64,000 bases of DNA. It comes from Rothia sp035916755 (lineage in GTDB: Bacteria; Actinomycetota; Actinomycetes; Actinomycetales; Micrococcaceae). Positions 1-7,185 of the stretch are shown one piece after another (position 1 is the stretch's first letter; each line of letters opens with the position of its first letter). The notes under the pieces are model-generated. The model was not told the DNA's origin, ran no database searches, and worked only from the letters and a program-made list of their open reading frames with translations. Location of the stretch: positions 181,049 to 245,048 of the forward strand of contig NZ_JAYWIX010000006.1 of assembly GCF_035916755.1 (NCBI RefSeq), written 5' to 3'. Made by a program: the position numbers and the translations under genes.

Positions 1-1
1 A

Positions 2-439
2 ACCGTCAACCGTGCTCTGGTTGCCCTGGATGAGACCGGCCAGCCCCGCACCTTCCCGCGCGGCTGGGTGCGCCACACCCTGCACGATATGACCCTGGTG
101 GAGCGGGCAGCCTACCTGCTGGGCCGCAAGGACGCCGGTGAGCCGGTTGACTGGAGCGAGCTGGGCAGGCTCTTTACCGAGAGTTTTGTGTCGATGCGCG
201 ATGAGCTGCGCGTTTCGCGCCCCGAAATTGACCTGGCAGTTGATACCTGCCTGGCGGCCGGAGCCCTGGGAGCCCGTATTGTGGGTGGCGGCTTTGGCGG
301 GGCTGTGATGGCCCTACTGCCAACCCACCTGTTGGAGCCGGCGGCAGAGCGGGTAGCTCTGGCCTATGCCCAGCGAGGCTATGCTGACCCCGAGTTCCTG
401 CCCATGGTGGCGGGCTTCCCGGCAGACCGGGACATCTAG
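2..439 (+). CDS. galK: Galactokinase, C-terminal part (5' end outside window)
   Basis: The frame is open from the first bases and ends at TAG, so only the last ~145 residues are present. The protein carries the GHMP-kinase C-terminal motif GARIVGGGFGGAVMALL around residues 90-106, and the upstream VRHTLHDM resembles the conserved galactokinase RARHV segment. Galactokinases phosphorylate galactose with ATP as the first step of the Leloir pathway in the cytoplasm. The GHMP motif is seen directly; assignment to galactokinase rather than another GHMP kinase is inference from the C-terminal pattern. The GTG at 68 is only an internal codon. Partners such as galT would lie to the left of the window. 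Confidence 0.8.
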   Translation, partial: TVNRALVALDETGQPRTFPRGWVRHTLHDMTLVERAAYLLGRKDAGEPVDWSELGRLFTESFVSMRDELRVSRPEIDLAVDTCLAAGALGARIVGGGFGGAVMALLPTHLLEPAAERVALAYAQRGYADPEFLPMVAGFPADRDI

Positions 440-602
440 TTTCTTCTTCTGTATCAGGGTAATTCTGGGCTCATCACCAGAATTTTCTCAGCCTACTGGG
501 TTTCTTTTTGCAGCACTAGTGCGTAAACTTATCAACAAGGGAAGCCTACGAACTATCCCTGCATTCCAAGCTCGCGCAGGCGAGAAACGAAAGGAGCCCA
601 CC

Positions 603-833
603 ATGGCTGCAGAAGACAAGATTGAAAACGGCCTCGACAACCTCGCTGGCAAGGCCAAGGAGGCCGGTGGCAAGCTGACCGGCGATGACCGTCTCGAAGC
701 TGAGGGCAAGGCCGACCAGGTTCAGGCCCAGGCTAAGGACAAGGTCGACGAAGCCAAGCAGACCATCTCAGACGGTGTTGATAAGGCCAAGGACGCCATC
801 AACGGCATCAAGGATTCCATCAAGAAGGACTAG
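603..833 (+). CDS. CsbD-family stress protein
   Basis: A 76-residue, highly charged protein with no cysteine, starting at ATG 603 after an AAAGGAG ribosome binding site. It begins AAEDKIENGLDNLAGKAKEA followed by GGKLTGDD, matching the CsbD pattern (KaxxnxlkGkakeaaGkltgd). The second half is a KD/KA-rich helical stretch (AKDKVDEAKQTISDGVDKAK) that could form an amphipathic coiled coil. CsbD proteins are general-stress proteins of unknown biochemical function. The next gene (913) encodes another small Lys/Asp/Ala-rich helical protein, so the two may be co-expressed. An apparent longer frame from 366 is not needed: the ribosome binding site decides for 603. Confidence 0.8.
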   Translation: MAAEDKIENGLDNLAGKAKEAGGKLTGDDRLEAEGKADQVQAQAKDKVDEAKQTISDGVDKAKDAINGIKDSIKKD

Positions 834-912
834 TCTCACCCCTTTCAGGCGCTAAACTGCTAGTGGGTACCCATTTCGGGGCCCCTCGCACCGAGAAAGA
901 AAGGTGAAACCC

Positions 913-1077
913 ATGGGTTTCGATCTCAACAGCTCCCTTAATGACGGCATCGACAAGGCTCAGGACGCCATCAACGAGAAGGCTGGCAAGGAAGTTGTCA
1001 GCGAAGAAAACACTGAGAAGGCTAAGGAAGCCGCTGCCGGCGCCGCCACCAAGCTCACCGAGAAATTCGGTAAGTAA
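913..1077 (+). CDS. Small charged helical protein, MT0933-antitoxin-like
   Basis: A 54-residue protein starting at ATG 913 (preceded by GAAAGGTGAAACCC) and ending TAA 1075-1077. It starts MGFDLNSSLNDGIDKAQDAI and ends AATKLTEKFGK; it is rich in Lys, Glu, Asp and Ala with no hydrophobic segment. The composition and the MGF...DKA...D pattern recall the actinobacterial MT0933-like antitoxin family, but no toxin gene is adjacent, so an antitoxin role is unproven. A hairpin follows at 1101-1142, consistent with this being the last gene of a short unit with the CsbD gene. The family link is tentative; that the gene is real is likely from its RBS and position. Confidence 0.6.
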   Translation: MGFDLNSSLNDGIDKAQDAINEKAGKEVVSEENTEKAKEAAAGAATKLTEKFGK

Positions 1078-1100
1078 AACCGTCTTTAAGGTTTTATCCC

Positions 1101-1142
1101 TATCGCCGGGTGCTCACAATGTATCGTGGGCGCCCGGCGATA
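1101..1142 (+). terminator. Hairpin, probable terminator after the CsbD/MT0933-like pair
   Basis: TATCGCCGGGTGC (1101-1113) pairs with GCGCCCGGCGATA (1130-1142), a 13-bp stem with one G-T pair and a 16-nt loop, 23 nt after the stop codon. No T-run follows, so termination efficiency is uncertain. Confidence 0.5.
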
Positions 1143-1249
1143 GCTGTATCTACCCATCTCGCAGAGGTCTTGTCGCAAAAAGTGGGAATATCAGATCCCC
1201 CGCCGCGTTGTACCAGGTACCTCTACCGTTTTTGAATAAGGAGTTTTCT

Positions 1250-1552
1250 ATGCCGAGCGTATCTTCTACCCACGCCGCTGCCGAGCAGTTCGTCGCCGAA
1301 GGCGGCGTCGCAATTTATTGGCGCCCGGGTTGCCCCTTCTGCCAGCGCCTGGATGCCGGTCTCGGCGAGGTAGGCGAGCGGGCTATCTGGGTCAATATTT
1401 GGGAGGACGCGGACGCCGAGGCTTATGTAAAGAGCGTCAATGACGGTAACGCTGTGGTGCCGACCGTCCGCACCGCGGAGCGGTCTTTTGTTGCCTCAGC
1501 GGCAAGCGCTCCGCAGACCGTAGCTGAGCTCATTGAGGCATCGGGCAAGTAA
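1250..1552 (+). CDS. Mycoredoxin-like glutaredoxin
   Basis: A 100-residue protein from ATG 1250, preceded by AAGGAG at 1238-1243. It has the thioredoxin-fold active site WRPGCPFCQRL at residues ~24-34 (redox pair C-P-F-C) and a cis-proline segment VVPTVRT near residue 69. The CPFC pair and the actinobacterial setting fit mycoredoxin-type glutaredoxins, which reduce mycothiol mixed disulfides in the cytoplasm; the substrate is inferred from the family. The frame is open upstream to 941 but that part is a shadow of the preceding gene and has no start signal. It stands alone between a hairpin and a lipoprotein gene. Confidence 0.75.
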   Translation: MPSVSSTHAAAEQFVAEGGVAIYWRPGCPFCQRLDAGLGEVGERAIWVNIWEDADAEAYVKSVNDGNAVVPTVRTAERSFVASAASAPQTVAELIEASGK

Positions 1553-1606
1553 GCGCTTAAGCCTTATTTTAATGTTGGCTTCATGCGGGCCTGAGAGAAT
1601 GGAGTC

Positions 1607-2203
1607 ATGATGTTTTCTGCGAAAAAGACTGTTCTTGTATCCTCCGGCGCGGTACTGGCCCTGGCCCTTGCGGCCTGCGGGTCAGGCAGTGCCGAGACGA
1701 GCGCCCCGCGAACTTCTGTGGCAACAAGCAGTGCAGCTGCTAATAGCCAGGCTACGGCGTCCGCAAGCCCCTCCCCCACCATTGAGGGCCCTGCCGAGAC
1801 CGGGGCCCTGCTCGCCGCTATTGAGCAGGGCCTAGCTGCCCGCCCGGGTGGCACCGTGGTGCAGGTGGATGAAGAGGATGAAACCCAAGATAGCTTCGAC
1901 CTTGCCATAGTGGTTGACGGAATCAAGCATGAGTTCACCCTCTTTGCAGATGGGTCTGTGGCAGATGAGAAAACCAGCGAGGATGCCGAGGATGTAGCAC
2001 GGGCCGCTGCTGCCCAGGTTCTGGCTGCGGACGCCGTCCGCACCGCCGCTGAGGGGCGCGGCGGGCAGATTGCTACCGACCTTGATCTTGATGACCAGAA
2101 CGGTGCCCTGGTGTGGGAGGTTGATTTTGAGGACGCCCGTGGCAACGACCTGGGGTCGGTCAAGGTTGATGCCCTCACAGGTGAAGTAGTGCCTGCCGAG
2201 TAA
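1607..2203 (+). CDS. Secreted lipoprotein with PepSY-like C-terminal domain
   Basis: A 198-residue protein with a lipoprotein signal peptide: KK near residues 6-7, a hydrophobic core VLVSSGAVLALALAAC and the lipobox ALAAC with Cys at ~24. A Ser/Thr/Ala linker follows (residues ~25-60). There appear to be two related repeats: GGTVVQVDEEDETQDSFDLA and a C-terminal WEVDFEDARGNDLGSVKVD ending LTGEVVPAE, the latter typical of PepSY domains. It is expected to be anchored on the outer face of the membrane. PepSY domains often modulate peptidases; the target is unknown. It is the last plus-strand gene before the origin-like spacer at 2204-2400. Confidence 0.75.
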   Translation: MMFSAKKTVLVSSGAVLALALAACGSGSAETSAPRTSVATSSAAANSQATASASPSPTIEGPAETGALLAAIEQGLAARPGGTVVQVDEEDETQDSFDLAIVVDGIKHEFTLFADGSVADEKTSEDAEDVARAAAAQVLAADAVRTAAEGRGGQIATDLDLDDQNGALVWEVDFEDARGNDLGSVKVDALTGEVVPAE

Positions 2204-2400
2204 TTTTTTGAAATTACAGGTTTTCTACACCCTGCGAATAGAAGTTATCCACAGGTGGGGATAAAACTGGGGAAATCTCTTACACCGGTGTAATTACAGG
2301 CGGCAGTTAAAGCTTTTTGGTGCTGTGCACAGGTTTTTAACATCTATGGAATTACATGCCTGTAGTTATTAACAGCTGTGGATAAGTCCTGTGGACAAAG
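2204..2400. promoter_or_regulatory. Origin-like spacer with two DnaA boxes and short palindromes
   Basis: This A/T-rich spacer holds two perfect DnaA boxes in opposite orientation, TTATCCACA at 2245-2253 and TGTGGATAA at 2377-2385. It also has a 14-bp perfect palindrome TTACACCGGTGTAA at 2280-2293 overlapping TGTAATTACA at 2289-2298. The TGTAATTACA palindrome also occurs twice in the dnaA-dnaN spacer and in a one-base-longer form upstream of dnaA. It may be a DnaA-titration or regulatory site; the function is inferred. Confidence 0.6.
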
Positions 2401-2437
2401 AGTGAGGGCCCACCGTACTGGCGGACCCTCACTCTTT
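2397..2437. terminator. Bidirectional terminator between lipoprotein and rhomboid genes
   Basis: AAAGAGTGAGGGCCC (2397-2411) pairs with the complement at 2423-2437 with one mismatch (a G-U pair on the minus strand). The plus side runs into CTTTTTG and the minus side into CTCTTTG, so it can end transcription from both sides. Confidence 0.7.
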
Positions 2438-2448
2438 TTGCACTGTTT

Positions 2449-3219
2449 TTACGGCCTGCGCGGGCGACTCGGTAGCCGGTCAAGAACAGCAGCAACCAGA
2501 GCGCCGGTCACCAGGCCACCGAGGTGGGCTTCCCAGGAGATACCCGGCATGAGGAAGCCAAAGGCGAAGTTGATCGCCACCAGAATCACGATGCTACTGG
2601 TGCTCTGCTGGCGGGCCCGGGAGAGAGCGAAGAAGGCTCCAAAGAGGCCAAAGACGCCGCCGGATGCCCCCAGGGTGCTCACCTCCATACCTCCCAGCAC
2701 CGAGGCCAGCAGGTGCACGGCCACAGAGCCACCAATGATTGAGAGTAGGTAGGTTGCAAGGAACTTCGCCTTCCCCATCAAGGGTTCAAGGGCCTGCCCA
2801 AAGAGGTAGAGGGTGAACATGTTGAGCAGAAGGTGGGTGATATTGCTGGGCGAATGCAAGAACCCAGAGGTCAGCAGACGGTACCACTGGCCCGTGTACT
2901 CCACATAGAGGGGGTTGTAGATACCGAAGGTAGTAACGCTCGGGAAGATAAACTGCAGAATCCACACCACAATATTCATGCCGATAAGGGCATATGTAAT
3001 AGTGGGGCGAGCTTTAGCGTAGCGAATCCGCGGGGCTGAACGCTGCGTTTCTGCCAGGCAGTCCACGCACATCATGCCCACCTCAAGCGGCACCTGGCAC
3101 TGCCCGCAAGCTAGCCGCCCGCAGCGTCCGCAACGCACATAGGTCACCTGGTCAGGGTGGCGGGGGCACACCGTAGTCTCATCACTGGAATAGCCGTACC
3201 TGCCGACCTGCTCACTCAC
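2449..3219 (-). CDS. Rhomboid-family intramembrane serine protease with N-terminal zinc finger
   Basis: A 256-residue membrane protein from GTG 3219. Residues ~18-54 hold a B-box-like zinc ribbon (CPRHPD, VRCGRCGRLACGQC, CVDC). About six transmembrane helices follow from residue ~74. The catalytic serine lies in GASGGVFGLFGA (around 185) and the catalytic histidine in EAHLGG (around 231), forming the rhomboid Ser-His dyad in the membrane. The hydrophobic run FLATYLLSIIGGSVAVHLLA is one helix. Substrates are unknown. The N-terminal zinc ribbon is common in actinobacterial rhomboids. A terminator at 2397-2437 follows; the cyclophilin gene lies upstream on the same strand but behind its own terminator-like hairpin. 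Confidence 0.9.
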   Translation of the reverse strand: MSEQVGRYGYSSDETTVCPRHPDQVTYVRCGRCGRLACGQCQVPLEVGMMCVDCLAETQRSAPRIRYAKARPTITYALIGMNIVVWILQFIFPSVTTFGIYNPLYVEYTGQWYRLLTSGFLHSPSNITHLLLNMFTLYLFGQALEPLMGKAKFLATYLLSIIGGSVAVHLLASVLGGMEVSTLGASGGVFGLFGAFFALSRARQQSTSSIVILVAINFAFGFLMPGISWEAHLGGLVTGALVAAVLDRLPSRPRRP

Positions 3220-3275
3220 GCGTTCGTCCTTTCAACTGCGGCGTTAGCCGCTCAAAAAAAATTTTCTAGGGTAGA

Positions 3276-3308
3276 GCAAAGGCCCACCCAGGAAGGGGCG
3301 GGCCTTGC
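3276..3308 (-). terminator. Terminator after the cyclophilin gene
   Basis: On the minus strand GCAAGGCCCGCCCC pairs imperfectly with GGGTGGGCCTTTGC around a CTTCCTG-type loop. An A-run at 3254-3263 on the plus strand (a T-run in the minus transcript) follows some 12 nt later. Confidence 0.6.
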
Positions 3309-3325
3309 ACTAACCTACGTAAGGT

Positions 3326-3850
3326 TTAGAGTTCTTCGATGTCGATGGAGGAGATAACGACGTCCTCGACGGGGCGGTCCATAGCGCCGGTTGCTACGCC
3401 TTCAATGGCGTCAACGACCTTCTTGGAGTCCTCATCTGCTACCTCACCGAAGATGGTGTGGCGGCCGTTGAGCCAGGGGGTCTCAACGGTGGTGATGAAG
3501 AACTGGGAACCGTTGGTGCCGGGGCCTGCGTTGGCCATGGCCAGCAGGTAGGGCTTGTTGAAGCTCAGTTCGGGGTGGATTTCGTCCTTGAACTGGTAGC
3601 CGGGGCCGCCGATACCCTGACCGAGGGGGTCGCCACCCTGAATCATGAAGTCGCGGATGATGCGGTGGAAGATGACGTCCTTGTAGAGGGGGCCGTCCTG
3701 CACTTCGCCGGTGCGGGGGTGGCGCCATTCCTGGGTGCCATCTGACAGGCCGATGAAGTTCTTAACGGTCAGCGGTGCGTGGTTACCGAAGAGGTTAACG
3801 ACGATGTCACCGTGGTTGGTGTGAATAGTTGCTTTTGCAGTTGCAGTCAT
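3326..3850 (-). CDS. Peptidyl-prolyl cis-trans isomerase, cyclophilin type
   Basis: A 174-residue cytosolic cyclophilin with no signal peptide. Seen motifs: VIFHRIIRDFMIQGGDP (catalytic Arg about residue 64), LAMANAGPGTNGSQFFITT (~105-123) and WLNGRHTIFGEV (~129-140). Together these cover the cyclophilin active-site groove that isomerises Xaa-Pro bonds during folding. The length matches the single-domain ppiA-type proteins common near the origin in actinobacteria. The ATG at 3850 follows a short leader. It lies alone between an AAA ATPase gene and the rhomboid gene, both on the minus strand. Confidence 0.92.
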   Translation of the reverse strand: MTATAKATIHTNHGDIVVNLFGNHAPLTVKNFIGLSDGTQEWRHPRTGEVQDGPLYKDVIFHRIIRDFMIQGGDPLGQGIGGPGYQFKDEIHPELSFNKPYLLAMANAGPGTNGSQFFITTVETPWLNGRHTIFGEVADEDSKKVVDAIEGVATGAMDRPVEDVVISSIDIEEL

Positions 3851-3883
3851 GCCCCTATTCTCGCACGGGCAGGTGGGCAGCCG

Positions 3884-5131
3884 CTAGATATGACCTGAGC
3901 TTTTGCGGTGAGTGAAAGGGGCGGACGCCGGGGCGCGGCCTATACCTGCCCCCGCCTGTCTCAGCACGAATTCCTGCATTCCCGGCACTGTAAAGGCCAG
4001 CTGGCCTACACCCGGTGAGTACACCAGCCCTTTTTCGATGAGGGATTTACGCACCACGCTGGTTCCGTTAGCTGTCTTATCCAGAGCCTCTGCAATTTCG
4101 CCGGTACGGGCGGCCTGACCTTTCATCACGCGGGCCATAGCAACCAGGTAGTCCTGTTCTGCAGCGGTAGTCCGCTGCCAGCGGGTGAGGTAAAAACCGC
4201 TATCTAGTTCGCTTCGCCCTACGGCAAGGCCAGCAAGCACATCGTCGTCGGTGATGGTTTGTTGGGCGGTAGAGTTCCAGATAGCCTGCCCGTACTGCTG
4301 AATGAAGTAGGGGTAGCCCTGCGAGGCTACGGTTGCTTTTTCGAGGGCGCTTTCTACGATATGGCCGCCGGGCCTGCGGATAGGTTCGATGAAAGCCCGC
4401 CGGGTCGCATCCGGGGTAAGAGCACCTATTTCGCGGTAGCTGAAGAGGCCTTCGGCGTAGGTTTTGATTTCCCCTAGCCGGGTGGGTACTGAGGGCAGAC
4501 CGGCCCCGATGATGTAAAAAGGCAGTTCCCGTTGCCCTGCTTCGTGCTGGGTTGTCAGGAGCATATCGAGCAGTTCACTATCGAGGTCTTGGATTTCGTC
4601 AATGAAAAAACCGATAGCTTTAGGCTGGGGAAGCTCTTTGAGGGCTTCTGCCAGGTTCAGGATTGCTTCGGGGAAGTCTATTTCGAGGACGCCGGTGGTG
4701 AAAGCGGGTTCGTCAGCCTTGGGTTTGAGCACTAGGCGGGCTTGGGCAAAGCCCAGCGTCAGTGATAGTTCGGCGATGGAGGCGATTGCTCGCTGTATCG
4801 CACTTCCAGTATGCCCCTGGGTGGCTACCCTGGTCTGCTGGGCAAGATCTCGTGCGAGTTTGATACGAAGCTGTTTCTGGGCAGAGGAAGTAAGGCTCCC
4901 TTCAAGTCTGAGGGTGAGCCAGCCGGAGCGTTCTGCATGGGTTTCTAGCCTGCGAAGTAAGACGGTTTTACCGACTCCGCGCAGACCGTAGAGCATAAGC
5001 CCCCTATCGGTCAGGCGCATTTTGCTACGGGCTACGAGCCTGTCGAAGTCAAGGATTTCTTGGTCTCGACCTGTAAGTTCAGGCGGTGTGAGCCCTGCTC
5101 CGGGAGTGAAGGGGTTGAGGTCTTGATTCAT
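3884..5131 (-). CDS. AAA ATPase with winged-helix C-terminus (ORC1/Cdc6-like architecture)
   Basis: A 415-residue soluble protein. Walker A GLRGVGKTVLLRR is at ~49-61 and Walker B IGFFIDEIQDLD at ~172-183. An Arg-rich sensor region follows, then a C-terminal helical and winged-helix-like domain with KSLIEKGLVYSPGVGQLAFT (~365-385). The architecture is that of bacterial relatives of archaeal ORC1/Cdc6 ATPases; in bacteria this family has no settled function. The start ATG 5131 lies only 11 bp from the edge of a 28-bp perfect inverted repeat (5143-5202), so autoregulation is likely. No toxin, nuclease or partner gene is next to it. Assignment to AAA is firm; a role in replication or DNA binding is inference. 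Confidence 0.8.
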   Translation of the reverse strand: MNQDLNPFTPGAGLTPPELTGRDQEILDFDRLVARSKMRLTDRGLMLYGLRGVGKTVLLRRLETHAERSGWLTLRLEGSLTSSAQKQLRIKLARDLAQQTRVATQGHTGSAIQRAIASIAELSLTLGFAQARLVLKPKADEPAFTTGVLEIDFPEAILNLAEALKELPQPKAIGFFIDEIQDLDSELLDMLLTTQHEAGQRELPFYIIGAGLPSVPTRLGEIKTYAEGLFSYREIGALTPDATRRAFIEPIRRPGGHIVESALEKATVASQGYPYFIQQYGQAIWNSTAQQTITDDDVLAGLAVGRSELDSGFYLTRWQRTTAAEQDYLVAMARVMKGQAARTGEIAEALDKTANGTSVVRKSLIEKGLVYSPGVGQLAFTVPGMQEFVLRQAGAGIGRAPASAPFTHRKSSGHI

Positions 5132-5142
5132 CGTTCGCTACT

Positions 5143-5202
5143 TTCTAAATCTTTCTAAGGCATTCTAAAAAATATTTTAGAATGCCTTAGAAAGATTTAG
5201 AA
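5143..5202. repeat. 28-bp perfect inverted repeat with phased TTCTAA motifs
   Basis: The arm 5143-5170 is the exact reverse complement of 5175-5202, with a 4-nt AATA loop. Each arm contains three TTCTAA hexamers spaced exactly 10 bp apart. It ends 11 bp before the ATPase start codon, so it fits an operator or a leader hairpin controlling that gene. The spacer from 5203 to 5484 holds only promoter-like AT-rich blocks near 5390-5410 for the next plus-strand gene. Confidence 0.85.
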
Positions 5203-5484
5203 CCGCATATCCCCCGAATGTGACTCTGCGTCCCGAGCGTCCGTTCAAACAACACCCCCTCGGGAATTCACGTCGCATTCGAGCGGGCGCACCCCGGCGT
5301 CCGCGCACTCTTCAGAAGCCCTTAACTTTAGCGGGCAGAGAAACACGAGGGTTTTTGTGCCGCCTCAAAGCACTTTTACGGTTTTAGAAAGTAAGCTGAT
5401 ACTAAATGTAAGTTGCTTGCCACCGCACTCTACTCGAACTCACGGGTTTAGTTAGGGGCAGCCCCACACATGGAGGAAACAACC

Positions 5485-6117
5485 ATGGCACTGTGCAAGA
5501 AGAGCAAGGCTAAGAAGGCTCAGAAGCAGGCAGAGAAGTTCTTCTCAAAGGCTGCTAAGAACACCGGTAAGAAGGCTGACAAGCTGACCGCCCTGGCTGA
5601 GAAGAAGGCTGCTCGCGCCGAGAAGCTGACCGGCCAGAAGGTTTCAGCGCTGCAGAAGGCTGCTGAGAAGCAGGGTAAGAACATCTCAAAGGCAACCCAG
5701 TCTGTTGCTAAGGACAGTTCCAAGAAGCTGGAGAAGGTCCAGTCCACTCTGGCCGACAAGATCCAGCACACCATCGACGACGTCACCCCCGCCGTTGAAA
5801 ACGCTGTAGCAACCGCCCGCGTTAAGGCTGCCGACGTTGCAAGCACCGTTGCAGATAAGCTCTCTGACGCTGAGGTTCCCACCCAGGTTGAGACCGTTGC
5901 TGCTAAGGTCACCGGCGACAAGAAGGCCCTGAAGAAGGCTCAGAAGGCCGCCGTTAAGGCTGCTAAGGGCTACGCCAAGGAGCAGAAGAAGGCTGCTAAG
6001 AGCGGCAACAAGGGCCTGCTGGTCTTCGGTCTGATCGTTGCTGGCGCTGTTGCCGGCGCGGCTGCTTTCAAGGCTTCTCGCCCCGTTGAGGACCCCTGGA
6101 AGACCCCCGCCGCATAG
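5485..6117 (+). CDS. Lys/Ala-rich coiled protein with C-terminal membrane anchor
   Basis: A 210-residue protein of low complexity. The ATG at 5485 is chosen because GGAGG at 5472-5476 sits correctly upstream; the ATG at 5470 overlaps that ribosome binding site. The first ~165 residues are Lys/Ala/Glu-rich with repeated AEKKAARAEK-type heptads and should be helical or coiled. Near the C-terminus GLLVFGLIVAGAVAGAAAF is a single transmembrane helix followed by a short tail ending DPWKTPAA. The composition recalls histone H1-like or LEA-like proteins, but no enzyme motif is present. The many AAG Lys codons suggest high expression. A strong terminator follows at 6174-6205. Function unknown. Confidence 0.7.
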   Translation: MALCKKSKAKKAQKQAEKFFSKAAKNTGKKADKLTALAEKKAARAEKLTGQKVSALQKAAEKQGKNISKATQSVAKDSSKKLEKVQSTLADKIQHTIDDVTPAVENAVATARVKAADVASTVADKLSDAEVPTQVETVAAKVTGDKKALKKAQKAAVKAAKGYAKEQKKAAKSGNKGLLVFGLIVAGAVAGAAAFKASRPVEDPWKTPAA

Positions 6118-6173
6118 TCTTCACGAACCACTAGCCCGCGTCCTTAGCTCGCTCACCGCGAGCGCGGACGCCC

Positions 6174-6205
6174 GGCCCCGGCTCCCGCGCAGGGAGGCCG
6201 GGGCC
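6174..6205 (+). terminator. GC-rich terminator
   Basis: GGCCCCGGCTCCC (6174-6186) pairs with GGGAGGCCGGGGCC (6192-6205) with a single bulged base, followed by TTT. It ends the Lys/Ala-rich gene. Confidence 0.75.
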
Positions 6206-6223
6206 TTTGCTGTAGGGGGGGGC

Positions 6224-6757
6224 TTATTCTGAGGTTCCTGATGTGTAGATGTCCCAGCGGCCCTCGAAGTAAGCCGAGGTGGTGGCGTCCATCAGGTCAA
6301 GGGTGAAGGCGCTGCCAATTGCCGTTCCCTGCACGCCTTCGACCATGGCCTGGCGGGCGGCGTCCGTATCGCCTGTGTAGGCCTCAAAGCGGGCGGTCAC
6401 AAAGTAGTCGGTAGAGTCCCGGTATTTGTTGATGCTCACGACTTCTAACCTCTCGGTGTGCGCCGCGAATACCTGGGCAACGGAGGCGGCAGAGTATGAC
6501 CAGGCTTGCGTCTCGCTCAACGGACCGAAGACGAAAACCTGTACCGTCTCGGTGTCAACCTGAGTTTCCTCCACGTACGAGACGCTCTCAACCGCTCGGC
6601 AGGTGAATATAGGTGGAGTGGGTGGATTCCCGCTGGAAGATTCCGCTGGTGCCACCGAGCTGCGGCACCGCCTGGCGAGGCAAATTAGAAGCCCGCGAAC
6701 GGCTTGAACATCAGATAGCAGAACGTAAATGGAAGGTTCTCTCAGGTGGCACAACAA
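6224..6757 (-). CDS. Hypothetical exported-domain protein, probably 5'-truncated
   Basis: An open frame of 177 codons on the minus strand. The part from about residue 55 (VESVSYVEETQVDTETVQVF) to the end looks like a genuine acidic, soluble extracytoplasmic domain with regular codon use. The first ~50 residues are atypical and overlap debris of a plus-strand pseudogene, and no ribosome binding site is evident. I infer that the original N-terminus is missing. The best candidate is the truncated membrane-anchor gene at 8403-8702 on the same strand: the two halves would flank an inserted low-GC segment. I do not recognise the domain. The stop at 6224 lies just after the terminator of the convergent gene. 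Confidence 0.45.
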   Translation of the reverse strand: MLCHLREPSIYVLLSDVQAVRGLLICLARRCRSSVAPAESSSGNPPTPPIFTCRAVESVSYVEETQVDTETVQVFVFGPLSETQAWSYSAASVAQVFAAHTERLEVVSINKYRDSTDYFVTARFEAYTGDTDAARQAMVEGVQGTAIGSAFTLDLMDATTSAYFEGRWDIYTSGTSE

Positions 6758-6924
6758 AGTAACCCAAGTACCTGCTTAGAAGTATCTGCGCAAAATGGTG
6801 GACGACAAAGGCCATTCCTGGCCAGAAACAGCTAAATTTGTTTGGTCTACACTACGGCGCTGTGAAGCGCCGTGCTTATCGTGCTCGTAAAGAGCGTAAA
6901 GGTGAGCATATAGAGGCAGATTAA
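6676..6924 (+). pseudogene. Decayed gene ending in a helix-turn-helix (plasmid-type DNA-binding remnant)
   Basis: Fragments of one protein can be read across frames: KLEARERLEHQIAERKWKVL up to a TAA at 6760-6762, then KYLRKMVDDKGHSWPETAK in another frame from 6780, then LFGLHYGAVKRRAYRARKER to TAA 6922-6924. SWPETAKLFGLxYGAVKRR reads as a helix-turn-helix. At least two frameshifts and one stop break it. C-terminal helix-turn-helix segments of this kind occur in plasmid replication and transfer proteins; that origin is inference. A perfect 15-bp terminator follows directly. Confidence 0.5.
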
Positions 6925-6958
6925 TTAAGGGGCGAGGGATTATTCCCTCGCCCCTTAA
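6925..6958. terminator. Bidirectional terminator, 15-bp perfect stem
   Basis: TTAAGGGGCGAGGGA (6925-6939) and its exact complement (6944-6958) with loop TTAT. It closes the plus-strand pseudogene and, on the minus strand, the bacteriocin-like operon. Confidence 0.8.
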
Positions 6959-6965
6959 TATTTAT

Positions 6966-7163
6966 CTAACCCTTCAACCATTTTTCTCTAGAATACATTA
7001 AACATGCAATAGAGCCGATAGTTATTGAGACAACCCCAATTACGGAGTTTAGCAAATTATTATAATCAGTTATAAGTGTTGCTACTAGTACAAAACTTCC
7101 TAAAAGGATGGCTACTAGACCGAAGATAAATCCTACAAATAGTTTTTTATTTTCACTATGCAC
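6966..7163 (-). CDS. Small two-helix membrane protein, candidate immunity protein
   Basis: A 65-residue protein from GTG 7163 with an AAAGGG ribosome binding site. Two transmembrane helices are clear: LFVGFIFGLVAILLGSFVLV (~8-27) and a second around SVIGVVSITIGSIACLM (~40-56), with Lys-rich ends (ENKK, REKWLKG). It begins 22 nt after the stop of the bacteriocin-like gene and ends at a terminator, so the two form an operon. Small dimembrane proteins in this position are often immunity proteins; that role is inferred. AT content is higher than in the chromosomal genes around the island. Confidence 0.6.
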   Translation of the reverse strand: MHSENKKLFVGFIFGLVAILLGSFVLVATLITDYNNLLNSVIGVVSITIGSIACLMYSREKWLKG

Positions 7164-7185
7164 AGCTTATCAGCCCTTTTTATCT

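Noticed and set aside
941..1249. Upstream extension of the glutaredoxin-like frame
   Set aside because: It overlaps the small charged protein gene and its hairpin; a good AAGGAG and ATG at 1250 mark the real start.
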